5,322 nucleotides of DNA from Candidatus Omnitrophota bacterium (GCA_030616695.1 JAUWWU010000075.1:1-5322); one strand, 5' to 3'; positions 1 through 5,322 are shown, counted from the stretch's first letter. Made by a program: numbers and translations. The notes: generated from the sequence alone by a model not told the origin.

Positions 1-123
1 ATTGATTACGTAATCGGCCAGTTTTACCAGCGGTCCCACCTGGAACGCAAACGTGATTACGATAAGCGAAAGTATGAGCGGTGCGAGCATTTCTTTTAAT
101 ATGTAATTTCTCAGTATTCTCAT
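1..123 (-). CDS. LptF/LptG-family LPS export permease, N-terminal fragment
   Basis: Only the first 41 codons are present; the gene continues past the left edge. The peptide starts MRILRNYILKEMLAPLILSL and goes on through a hydrophobic helix (about residues 13-28) to a PLVKLADYVIN stretch. A short basic/aromatic start, the first membrane helix, then an L-K-L-A-D/E-hydrophobic-hydrophobic-N segment is the typical beginning of YjgP/YjgQ (LptF/LptG) permeases. In that family the two subunits form the inner-membrane part of the LptB2FG transporter, which extracts lipopolysaccharide for delivery to the outer membrane. The ATG lies 2 nt after the comF stop codon, so the gene is very probably co-transcribed and translationally coupled with comF; no clear Shine-Dalgarno is seen in front of it. 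With only the N-terminus visible, LptF and LptG cannot be told apart. The family call is fairly secure, the paralogue is not. Confidence 0.8.
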   Translation of the reverse strand, partial: MRILRNYILKEMLAPLILSLIVITFAFQVGPLVKLADYVIN

Positions 124-125
124 GA

Positions 126-821
126 TTATGCGCTTCGCGCCAGGGTGAATACTTCGACCAGCCCGGCACCCGCCTCCTTGATGACTTTAGAACATTCGTT
201 TACCGTTGCGCCGGTAGTAAATACGTCGTCTACGAGCAGAACAGCTTTGCCTTTTAGCGGATCAGGATTTTTTATTTTAAAAGACCCTTTTATGTCATTT
301 AGCCTTCTGGCTTTAGGTAGCATCATTTGAGGTTCGCCCGGGCGTATTCTAGAAAGGTTGCCGCTCAGCATGGGCACCTTGAATCTCTCTGAGAGACAGG
401 CCCCTAATACAGCCGACTGGTTAAATGCCCTTTGTCTCTGTTTAACCCTGTGCAGGGGGACAGGGATGAGCCAATCAAAACGGAGCATATCTATATATTT
501 TTCGGCAAACCCGATCATCAACTCTTTAAAAAGGCTCTCTGCGGCAAACCTGCCCTTGTATTTAAAATTATGCACGCATTCCCTTATCACGCCTTCATAA
601 GGGCAGACAGAATAAGACGCATCAAAATAATATGTGCCTGTTTTGCAGGCATTATATTCAGGGTGCGGCCCTGATCTTATAGTGTTATAACAAGTTTCGC
701 ACAGCACCTTGCCGGAAAACAGGTCCAGCCCTTTCCCGCACATCTGGCAGCGGGGAGGGTATATAAAATTAAGGATACCCCGAGTTATGGCATCCGGCAA
801 CCGGACAACAGAAATTTTCAT
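126..821 (-). CDS. comF: ComF family phosphoribosyltransferase-like protein
   Basis: This is a 231-residue cytoplasmic protein of normal ComF length. An N-terminal zinc-ribbon-like segment has C25-x2-C28 and C41-x2-C44 in the context YPPRCQMCG...LCETC. The central YEGVIRECVHNFKYKGR (75-91) and IPVPLHRVKQRQRAFNQS (119-136) are ComF hallmarks. The PRPP-binding loop is VLLVDDVFTTGAT (194-206), with the two acidic residues and the TTGAT turn intact. ComF proteins are linked to DNA uptake and natural transformation, probably in handling incoming single-stranded DNA, but the reaction of most members is not established. The reading frame is open upstream to a TTG at 893 (24 more residues), with an AAGGA about 11 nt before it. 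I chose the ATG at 821 because a strong promoter (852-857 and 829-834) lies inside that extension and because ComF proteins usually start shortly before the PPRC motif. The gene overlaps nothing and is followed 2 nt later by the LptF/LptG-like gene. Confidence 0.93.
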   Translation of the reverse strand: MKISVVRLPDAITRGILNFIYPPRCQMCGKGLDLFSGKVLCETCYNTIRSGPHPEYNACKTGTYYFDASYSVCPYEGVIRECVHNFKYKGRFAAESLFKELMIGFAEKYIDMLRFDWLIPVPLHRVKQRQRAFNQSAVLGACLSERFKVPMLSGNLSRIRPGEPQMMLPKARRLNDIKGSFKIKNPDPLKGKAVLLVDDVFTTGATVNECSKVIKEAGAGLVEVFTLARSA

Positions 822-822
822 G

Positions 823-839
823 AGTGATATAATACCACT
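823..839. promoter_or_regulatory. Near-perfect palindrome over the comF -10 box, candidate operator or bidirectional -10
   Basis: The 17-bp sequence AGTGATATAATACCACT is an inverted repeat. AGTG/CACT arms and an inner TAT/ATA match, with a single mismatched pair and an odd central base. It covers the comF -10 box and ends one base before the comF ATG. On the plus strand the same site contains TGATATAAT (825-833), an extended -10 that could fire toward the gene at 933. It may be a repressor site, a symmetric -10 element, or a chance product of AT-rich promoter sequence. Confidence 0.35.
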
Positions 840-857
840 TATAGCGTAGTTTGTCAA
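829..857 (-). promoter_or_regulatory. Predicted sigma70 promoter of comF
   Basis: Read on the minus strand, a perfect -35 TTGACA (857-852) is followed by a 17-nt spacer and a -10 TATTAT (834-829; 5 of 6 match to TATAAT). The first base of the comF ATG (821) lies 7 nt beyond the -10 box, where transcription would be expected to start. The mRNA would therefore be leaderless or nearly so. There is no Shine-Dalgarno between the -10 box and the ATG. Confidence 0.75.
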
Positions 858-894
858 TGTAGCGTTCATTGCCTTAAGCGGATTAGATCCCAAG

Positions 895-923
895 TTGCTT
901 TTTATCCTTCTATATGATATAAT
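895..923 (+). promoter_or_regulatory. Predicted extended -10 promoter of the CHASE2-SpoIIE operon
   Basis: A perfect -10 TATAAT (918-923) is preceded by the extended -10 dinucleotide TG (915-916), giving TGATATAAT. At the ideal 17-nt spacing upstream sits a weak -35 TTGCTT (895-900, 3 of 6). Transcription should start near 929-931, only about 2-4 nt before the ATG at 933. No Shine-Dalgarno precedes this ATG, which agrees with a leaderless or near-leaderless transcript. Confidence 0.65.
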
Positions 924-932
924 TAACCCGTT

Positions 933-2984
933 ATGCGCGTTTTCGGGAAAATAAAGAATTTATTGGGGCGCAGCGAAAGCGTGAAGGTATCCTCCCCGCT
1001 GAAGGATATTTTTGTGGCGATATTAATAGGGTTGATTATCGCCGTTATAACTGCACTGGGCTATTTGCCTAAATTTGAGCGCCTTACAAGGTTTGAGCAC
1101 CTTACCCTGGACAGCATGTTCAGGCTGAAAGGGGAAAGAAGTGCCCCTCGGACTATCGCCATAATAGAAATAGAAGACTCGAGCCTGGAGGTTTTGGGAA
1201 AATGGCCCTGGCCGAGGGGTTATCACGCAACATTACTTGAAATCCTGAATGTATACCGTCCGAGATCTGTTATTTTCGATATCCTCTTTCCGGAGGCTGA
1301 CCCCGGCGGCGATGAAGCAATGGCCATGGTCGCCGAAAAAAGCGATAACCTCTATTTGGCAGCCTATTTTACACTGCAAGATGCCGGACAAAAATCCGAT
1401 TTAACCTCTTATAACGCTTTTCCTTTACTGCCGCTTGATTATACAATTAAAACTGAAGATAGATTTCTCCGCGCGGCCGACCTGACATTGCCGGTGCCGT
1501 CTTTATTGAATGCGGCGAGAAGCGCCGTTATTGTAAATGCGCCGCCGGATGTGGACGGCTCGACCCGGCATTTGCCGATGGTGATTGAATTCAGGGGTAA
1601 GCTTTACCCGACACTCAGCCTGCAGCTGGCCTGCGATTATCTCGGCGTAGATACGCAAAGCATAGTAGTAGAGCCCGGCTTTATTATGTTGCCGCTTAAG
1701 AGCGGCGTGACCCGTATCCCGATTGACTCCCGCGGCAGGATGCTTTTAAATTTTAGCGGCCGTATAGACGGATTTGAACGATATTCCTATATACGGATTT
1801 TACATGATTACAATAAGGCTTTAAAGGAAGGAAGGAGAAGCAAACTCGAAAATCTGGGAGATAAAATAATTTTTATCGGGCATACGGCAACAGGGAGCGT
1901 GGATCTGCGCATAATGCCCTTTTCCAACTTTTATCCCGCAGTAGGTATTCACGCAACCGCGCTGGGGAATGTCCTTGAGAATAATATGATACGCAGCGCC
2001 CCTCCCGCCGTCAATATTTTTATTGTTTTGTTTGTGGGCATATTGCTTAGCCTGTTGATCAAAAGGGGGAAGAAGGCGTATGTCAACCTGGCGATAATGT
2101 GCGGATTATTTTTGGCGTACCTGATTTTGAGCTGCCTCGCCTTTATATTTTTAAACCTATGGGTCTATACGTTTACGCCGCTAGCCGCTATTTTATTGAC
2201 TTACGTTGCCGTATCCATAAACCAGTATGAGGCCGTTAGGCACGAGAAAAAGATACTGGAAAACGAACTGCTTATAGCCAGGACGATACAGCAGAGTTTT
2301 TTGCCGAAAAGCTACCCGAATGTGCTGTTCCTTGAGTTTGCGGCAAGATGCAGCCCTGCCAAGCAGATAGGCGGCGACCTCTACGATTTCGTGCAGCTCG
2401 GCAATGATAAAATAGGCGTGCTCATAGGCGATGTGTCGGGCAAAGGCGTCCCCGCCGCCCTCTATATGGCGCGTGCCGTCAGCGAATTCAGGAGCAAGTC
2501 GCACTTGGCAAATGAGGCCGCTTCGACATTAGGATTGTTGAATGACACTTTTGCGAAAGAAGGCATGGAGAAATCATTCATAACCATGCAATATCTCATA
2601 GTGGACCTGAAGCAAAGGAAGTTTTTCTTTTCTAACGGCGGGCATAACACGATTTTACATTTTATAAGAAGCAAAAATGAGGTGGAGGAATTAGATACGA
2701 AGGAAGGCATGCCGATAGGCATAATGGAAAGCACGGAATTCGCCAATAAAGAAATCCAGTTTGACAGAGGGGATATATTGTTTTTATACACCGACGGCAT
2801 ATCTGAGGCCATGAATAAAAAACACAAGGAGTTCGGCATAGGCAGGGTTAAGAATATTCTTCTAAATACTCATGAGATGAAGGCAGCGGAGATCATGTCA
2901 AAAGTGTTTGACGAGATAACAAAATTCGCAAAAGGGGCACCACAGCACGACGATATGACCCTTATCGTCATCAAGGCTATTTAA
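933..2984 (+). CDS. Membrane sensor phosphatase: CHASE2 domain, three transmembrane helices, SpoIIE/PP2C (RsbU-like) domain
   Basis: This is a 683-residue inner-membrane protein. A short cytoplasmic tail is followed by a helix at about 25-45 and then an extracytoplasmic CHASE2 sensor (about 48-350). The sensor shows the family's LTLDSMFRLKG start, IAIIEIEDSSLEVLGKWPWPR core and closing HATALGNVLENNMIR. Three helices follow (about 360-376, 384-406, 409-429), then a charged linker helix and IARTIQQSFLPKSYP, the RsbU-type entry to the phosphatase. The SpoIIE domain keeps its motifs: GGDLYDF (480-486), GDVSGKGVPAAL (499-510), NGGHN (568-572), YTDG (619-622) and HDDM (672-675). The metal-binding aspartates are present, so it should be an active Mn/Mg-dependent serine/threonine phosphatase. 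Family members usually dephosphorylate STAS-domain anti-sigma antagonists in partner-switching pathways, but no such partner is encoded here. It leads a four-gene operon and has a near-leaderless start. The ligand of the CHASE2 domain is unknown. Confidence 0.93.
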   Translation: MRVFGKIKNLLGRSESVKVSSPLKDIFVAILIGLIIAVITALGYLPKFERLTRFEHLTLDSMFRLKGERSAPRTIAIIEIEDSSLEVLGKWPWPRGYHATLLEILNVYRPRSVIFDILFPEADPGGDEAMAMVAEKSDNLYLAAYFTLQDAGQKSDLTSYNAFPLLPLDYTIKTEDRFLRAADLTLPVPSLLNAARSAVIVNAPPDVDGSTRHLPMVIEFRGKLYPTLSLQLACDYLGVDTQSIVVEPGFIMLPLKSGVTRIPIDSRGRMLLNFSGRIDGFERYSYIRILHDYNKALKEGRRSKLENLGDKIIFIGHTATGSVDLRIMPFSNFYPAVGIHATALGNVLENNMIRSAPPAVNIFIVLFVGILLSLLIKRGKKAYVNLAIMCGLFLAYLILSCLAFIFLNLWVYTFTPLAAILLTYVAVSINQYEAVRHEKKILENELLIARTIQQSFLPKSYPNVLFLEFAARCSPAKQIGGDLYDFVQLGNDKIGVLIGDVSGKGVPAALYMARAVSEFRSKSHLANEAASTLGLLNDTFAKEGMEKSFITMQYLIVDLKQRKFFFSNGGHNTILHFIRSKNEVEELDTKEGMPIGIMESTEFANKEIQFDRGDILFLYTDGISEAMNKKHKEFGIGRVKNILLNTHEMKAAEIMSKVFDEITKFAKGAPQHDDMTLIVIKAI

Positions 2985-2985
2985 A

Positions 2986-2992
2986 AAGGAGG
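2986..2992 (+). promoter_or_regulatory. Strong ribosome binding site of the SurA-like gene
   Basis: AAGGAGG, a full Shine-Dalgarno match, lies 7 nt before the ATG at 3000 and directly after the stop codon of the phosphatase gene. It fixes the start and contrasts with the absence of any such site before the first gene of the operon. Confidence 0.85.
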
Positions 2993-2999
2993 CCATAAA

Positions 3000-3842
3000 A
3001 TGATAAAACGTAAAAGAGCCATTTATACGATTTTATTTCTTGCCGCACTGATGTCAGCCCTGCTGCTGACGGCCTGCGCCAAAAAAGAGGCGTCGGAAAA
3101 AATAGTGGCGGTCGTAAACGATTATAAGATGACCGGTGAGGATTTTAATTATGAATCAAAAGAGGTATTGCATATGGGCAAGGCGCTCGGCGATATACCG
3201 GTCACAAAAGAGGCTGTGCTGGATGCCCTTATCATAAAGGAGATCCTTTTGCAGGAGGCAGAGAGAAGAGGCCTCGATAAGGACAAGGGCTTTATGAAGA
3301 CAATAGAGCTTTACTGGGAACAGACCTTGATCAGAAACCTTTTGACAAAAAAATCCAGCGAGATCGAAAAGGCCGTGACCGTCTACGGAGGAGAGATCAC
3401 CGATTATTACAATAAGACCAAAGAGAGGATAAAGGCAAAAGTCCTTGTGCTTGCCGATAAAAGGGCGGGGCAAATATTGCTTGGTTATGCGGGCGATGAT
3501 ATAGAAGAGCACGTAAGGCGGGAATCGGAGAAATTCTCTTTGTTATATGTAATCCCCGCGAGATTATATACCCTGGGAGAGGATAATACCCCCCTGGAAG
3601 ACAGCATCTTCAATATCCGTAAGAAAGACAGGGAACTGATAGAGATAAACGGAAAGTGCGGGCTTGTAATTATAGAGGAAAGGATTTCTCTTGAACCCGA
3701 ACCTCTTTCCGCCGTAAGAAAGGACATAGCAAAGCTTATAAAGATGAAAAAAGAAAGAGAGCTTATGAACGAATGGATAGATATATTGCGTTCAAAAGCC
3801 CGCGTCAGAATAAATAAAAAAGTGTTGGAGGAATTACAATAA
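3000..3842 (+). CDS. SurA/PpiC-like lipoprotein with a degenerate parvulin region
   Basis: This is a 280-residue predicted lipoprotein. A basic start and hydrophobic stretch (about 8-22) lead to a lipobox L23-T24-A25-C26, so C26 should be lipidated after signal peptidase II cleavage. The mature part begins with IVAVVNDYKMTGEDF (35-49), matching the VA-x-VN-G-x-x-I-T-x-x-x-F start of SurA/PrsA/PpiC chaperone domains. A helical region with LIIKEILLQEAERRGL (77-92) follows. GEITDYYNKTKERIKAKVLVL (131-151) aligns in style with the family's link into the parvulin domain. The usual R-A-x-H-I-L motif is absent there (KAKVLVL) and no GG-x-LG segment follows. The C-terminal helix pattern, ending ILRSKARVRIN (262-272), again resembles SurA. 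I infer a periplasm-facing folding chaperone without prolyl isomerase activity. It starts 15 nt after the phosphatase stop with a strong Shine-Dalgarno. The exact client is not evident. Confidence 0.75.
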   Translation: MIKRKRAIYTILFLAALMSALLLTACAKKEASEKIVAVVNDYKMTGEDFNYESKEVLHMGKALGDIPVTKEAVLDALIIKEILLQEAERRGLDKDKGFMKTIELYWEQTLIRNLLTKKSSEIEKAVTVYGGEITDYYNKTKERIKAKVLVLADKRAGQILLGYAGDDIEEHVRRESEKFSLLYVIPARLYTLGEDNTPLEDSIFNIRKKDRELIEINGKCGLVIIEERISLEPEPLSAVRKDIAKLIKMKKERELMNEWIDILRSKARVRINKKVLEELQ

Positions 3843-3847
3843 GGGGG
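3841..3847 (+). promoter_or_regulatory. Ribosome binding site of the HAMP protein gene
   Basis: AAGGGGG overlaps the last two bases of the preceding stop codon (TAA 3840-3842) and lies 8 nt before the ATG at 3856. The placement supports this start and tight coupling between the two genes. Confidence 0.7.
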
Positions 3848-3855
3848 ATGAAGAC

Positions 3856-4458
3856 ATGATAAAATCTCAAAACCGGCGCAGGAATTATTTTATTAAGAAA
3901 AGATTTCAGACAAATTTCATATTAAAGTTTTGCCTGCCCGTTATTTTTACGGCGCTGATCTCCGCTGTCGTGGTATATAGGTTTTCGAGCCAGAGCACCG
4001 CGACCGTATTCGAAAACTCAAGGCTCATGATAAAGGCAGGGACAGAATTTATAATACCGGGCCTGGTGTTGAGCACTTTGATCTCGGTGATCCTCGTTGG
4101 TATAGCGACGGCCCTTGTGATGTTTTTCATATCGCACCGCATAGCGGGGCCGCTTTACAAGCTTGAGAACTCGCTTGAAAGGCTGGGCAGCGGAGATATG
4201 AGTTTTGACATACATTTCAGGCAGAGAGACGAGGTGAGAAAGCTGGCAGAAATTTTTAACGCAGCTTCGCTGGATCTAAGCAAACTGATCGGCGACGTAA
4301 AGCGGGAGCACGCCCAGCTTAATTCGACAATAAAAGAACTTAAGGCCATGGTCGAGACAGCGCCGCTGGAAGAAGAGGCTCTAAAAGAAGTTATTAAGAA
4401 ATTAGAGGCCGTAAACAGCCGGCTTAACGAGAAATTATTTAAATTTAGATTAAGGTAA
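3856..4458 (+). CDS. Two-helix membrane protein with HAMP domain and C-terminal coiled coil, no output domain
   Basis: This is a 200-residue inner-membrane protein. A basic N-terminus with NYFIKKRFQTNFILKFC (10-26) enters a first helix (about 21-41). A short extracytoplasmic loop of roughly 24 residues and a second helix (about 66-92) follow. A HAMP domain runs from about 90 to 143, with the diagnostic proline in HRIAGPLYKLE (94-104) and the DEVRKLAEIFN segment (125-135) of the second HAMP helix. The remainder (about 144-195) is charged, heptad-like and probably a coiled coil. HAMP domains pass conformational signals from membrane helices to kinase, cyclase or chemoreceptor output domains. 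None is present here, and the loop is too short for a folded sensor. The stop and the next start are separated by one base, so this is not an obvious truncation by assembly. It may be an adaptor or scaffold for another signalling protein, perhaps the phosphatase at the head of the operon; that is inference. Confidence 0.85.
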   Translation: MIKSQNRRRNYFIKKRFQTNFILKFCLPVIFTALISAVVVYRFSSQSTATVFENSRLMIKAGTEFIIPGLVLSTLISVILVGIATALVMFFISHRIAGPLYKLENSLERLGSGDMSFDIHFRQRDEVRKLAEIFNAASLDLSKLIGDVKREHAQLNSTIKELKAMVETAPLEEEALKEVIKKLEAVNSRLNEKLFKFRLR

Positions 4459-4459
4459 T

Positions 4460-5056
4460 ATGCCGAGAAATAGATTTGCCGCGTTTATAATATTTTTAAC
4501 GGTTTTTCTGGCCTTATCCCCGCCGCTATTTTCTCAGGAATTCGGCCCCCGGGGCCCGGAAGGGGATATCGAGGACTGGACTATCATCGAGAGTTCTTAT
4601 GCGACTATATATGCCGAGAGGGATATAGATTTAAGGAACGTAGCCAGGAAAATAGACGTCAGTTTTGCGAGATACGACCCTATCGAGAAAACCCTTTTTT
4701 ACGATAAAGGGATCTCGGGCGCGGAAAAGCTCGCTAATAAAATAGACATCATCGTAAGAAAAGACAAAAAAATACTGGATATGCACCCCCAGGGGTTCCA
4801 TATAGATATCAGGATATATGAAAGCAATAAAGAGCTTCGGGGTATTTACGAGGAGATATTTAAGGAGTCAAAAGACCATAAGGCGTTCTATATCCACAAA
4901 TTCCGCACCATATACGTATCTCTGCCGAATGTCTCCGAGTCCGTTCTTGCCCACGAAATAGGCCACGCCATTATCGATAACTACTTCGCGATCCTGCCTC
5001 CCATGAAGATACGGGAACTACTTGCCTGTTATTGCGACGTGCACCTAAAAGACTGA
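4460..5056 (+). CDS. Secreted zincin-like (HExxH) putative metalloprotease
   Basis: This is a 198-residue protein with a signal peptide: a basic start, a hydrophobic core FAAFIIFLTVFLAL (6-19), and a likely signal peptidase I cleavage after LFS at 23-25. No lipobox cysteine is present. The mature protein opens with WTIIESSYATIYAERDIDL (40-58). This resembles the start of peptidase MA-like gluzincins, where a tryptophan and an S-x-Y/H-F-x-I-Y strand precede the catalytic region. Near the C-terminus SVLAHEIGHAIIDNYF (161-176) holds the zinc motif H165-E166-x-x-H169. RELLACYCDVHL (185-196) supplies E186 as a plausible third zinc ligand, 17 residues after H169. The fold would act in the periplasm or outside the cell; the substrate is unknown. 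The start is 1 nt after the HAMP gene stop, with a weak TAAGG 4 nt upstream, suggesting translational coupling. The active-site motif is clear, but proteolytic activity is not proven by sequence alone. Confidence 0.8.
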   Translation: MPRNRFAAFIIFLTVFLALSPPLFSQEFGPRGPEGDIEDWTIIESSYATIYAERDIDLRNVARKIDVSFARYDPIEKTLFYDKGISGAEKLANKIDIIVRKDKKILDMHPQGFHIDIRIYESNKELRGIYEEIFKESKDHKAFYIHKFRTIYVSLPNVSESVLAHEIGHAIIDNYFAILPPMKIRELLACYCDVHLKD

Positions 5057-5064
5057 GCTATGTG

Positions 5065-5093
5065 TTGACATATACGGGCTAATAATATATAAT
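5065..5093 (+). promoter_or_regulatory. Consensus sigma70 promoter of lysS
   Basis: A perfect -35 TTGACA (5065-5070), a 17-nt spacer and a perfect -10 TATAAT (5088-5093) lie in the 80-nt gap after the metalloprotease-like gene. Transcription should start near 5100, leaving a leader of about 37 nt. A short inverted repeat, TATGT-gttg-ACATA (5059-5072), overlaps the -35 box. No intrinsic terminator separates the upstream operon from lysS, so read-through is possible in addition to this promoter. Confidence 0.85.
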
Positions 5094-5123
5094 ATAAACC
5101 CATATATTACAAGACCTTCAATC

Positions 5124-5130
5124 AAAGGGA
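5124..5130 (+). promoter_or_regulatory. Ribosome binding site of lysS
   Basis: AAAGGGA lies 6 nt before the ATG at 5137. The spacing is normal and supports this start codon. Confidence 0.65.
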
Positions 5131-5136
5131 TTTGAG

Positions 5137-5322
5137 ATGTCCGATATAGTTAAAACAAGGCATGAGAAATTAGACATGTTGCGGAAGAAGGGCATAGACC
5201 CGTTCGGCGGAAGATTTTCCGTTTCCTCGCGGATCAAGGAATTAATAGAAGATTTTAAAGAGGGCGCCGAGGTTGTTGTCGCAGGCAGGATCATGGCCAA
5301 GAGGAAGCATGGCAAAAGCGTA
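5137..5322 (+). CDS. lysS: Lysyl-tRNA synthetase (class II), N-terminal fragment
   Basis: The first 62 codons are present; the gene runs off the right edge. The peptide has RHEKLDMLRKKGIDPFGGRF (8-27), the helical N-terminus common to bacterial LysS. It is followed by EVVVAGRIMAKRKHGKSV (45-62), the first strands of the OB-fold anticodon-binding domain with the typical V-A-G-R-I-M-x-x-R-x-x-G-K motif. LysS charges tRNA-Lys with lysine in the cytoplasm using ATP. The related AspS and AsnS have a different N-terminal motif, and class I LysK has no such OB start, so the call is firm despite the short length. It has its own consensus promoter and Shine-Dalgarno and is in the same orientation as the upstream operon. 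The catalytic domain is outside the window. Confidence 0.93.
   Translation, partial: MSDIVKTRHEKLDMLRKKGIDPFGGRFSVSSRIKELIEDFKEGAEVVVAGRIMAKRKHGKSV

Noticed and set aside
822..893. A 24-residue N-terminal extension of comF starting from a TTG codon at 893, with AAGGA about 11 nt upstream.
   Set aside because: A TTGACA-N17-TATTAT promoter lies inside the extension, the spacing to the AAGGA is long, and ComF proteins normally begin shortly before the PPRC zinc motif. The ATG at 821 is preferred.
2193..2839. Minus-strand open frames opposite the SpoIIE domain.
   Set aside because: They mirror a clearly coding plus-strand domain with intact family motifs, show no recognisable protein family and have no supporting gene context.
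4544..4556. Perfect GC-rich palindrome GGCCCCCGGGGCC, considered as a terminator or regulatory hairpin.
   Set aside because: It lies inside the metalloprotease-like coding region, has no loop and no following T-run, and encodes an ordinary G/P/R-rich stretch after the signal peptide.
5057..5136. Intrinsic terminator after the four-gene operon.
   Set aside because: The gap has no GC-rich stem followed by a T-run. The only inverted repeat is the short AT-rich TATGT/ACATA pair overlapping the lysS -35 box.
5118..5315. Minus-strand open frame opposite the start of lysS.
   Set aside because: It lies over the well-supported lysS reading frame with its own promoter and ribosome binding site, and its translation resembles no known family.
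1..5322. CRISPR arrays, insertion sequences, tRNA or rRNA genes, phage attachment sites.
   Set aside because: No regularly spaced repeats, transposase motifs, tRNA-like cloverleaf segments or rRNA stretches were seen; nearly every base is accounted for by protein-coding genes and short promoter gaps.

Overview
The window is gene-dense and looks like a chromosomal segment from a mid-GC, Gram-negative (diderm) bacterium. The diderm call rests on an LptF/LptG-type lipopolysaccharide transport permease, a lipobox protein of the SurA/PpiC type and a secreted metalloprotease-like protein. The style of the proteins (CHASE2-SpoIIE phosphatase, HAMP protein with an N-terminal FIKKRFQ segment, HEIGH-type secreted zincin) fits a candidate phylum such as Omnitrophota or a related deep lineage. 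That placement is an impression from family resemblance, not a demonstrated assignment.

Layout. Positions 1-821 carry a minus-strand unit: comF (126-821), then, 2 nt after its stop, the first 41 codons of an lptF/lptG-like gene that runs off the left edge. Positions 822-932 are a divergent promoter region. Positions 933-5056 carry a compact plus-strand operon of four genes with gaps of 15, 13 and 1 nt. They are a membrane CHASE2-SpoIIE/PP2C serine phosphatase, a SurA-like lipoprotein whose parvulin domain looks degenerate, a two-helix HAMP protein without an output domain, and a secreted HExxH protein. After an 80-nt gap with a perfect-consensus sigma70 promoter, lysS (lysyl-tRNA synthetase) begins at 5137 and runs off the right edge.

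How the genes may work together. The four-gene operon puts a sensor-phosphatase of the RsbU type together with three proteins predicted to sit in or face the periplasm. I infer an envelope-sensing or envelope-maintenance module. No RsbV/RsbW-like partner or sigma factor lies in the window, so the phosphatase target is unknown.

The most striking regulatory observation is that both divergent transcription units have promoter elements placed so that the transcript would start at, or within about 4 nt of, the first start codon. This predicts leaderless mRNAs. The second and third genes of the operon, and lysS, instead have good Shine-Dalgarno sites. No tRNA, rRNA, CRISPR array, insertion sequence or convincing intrinsic terminator was seen.
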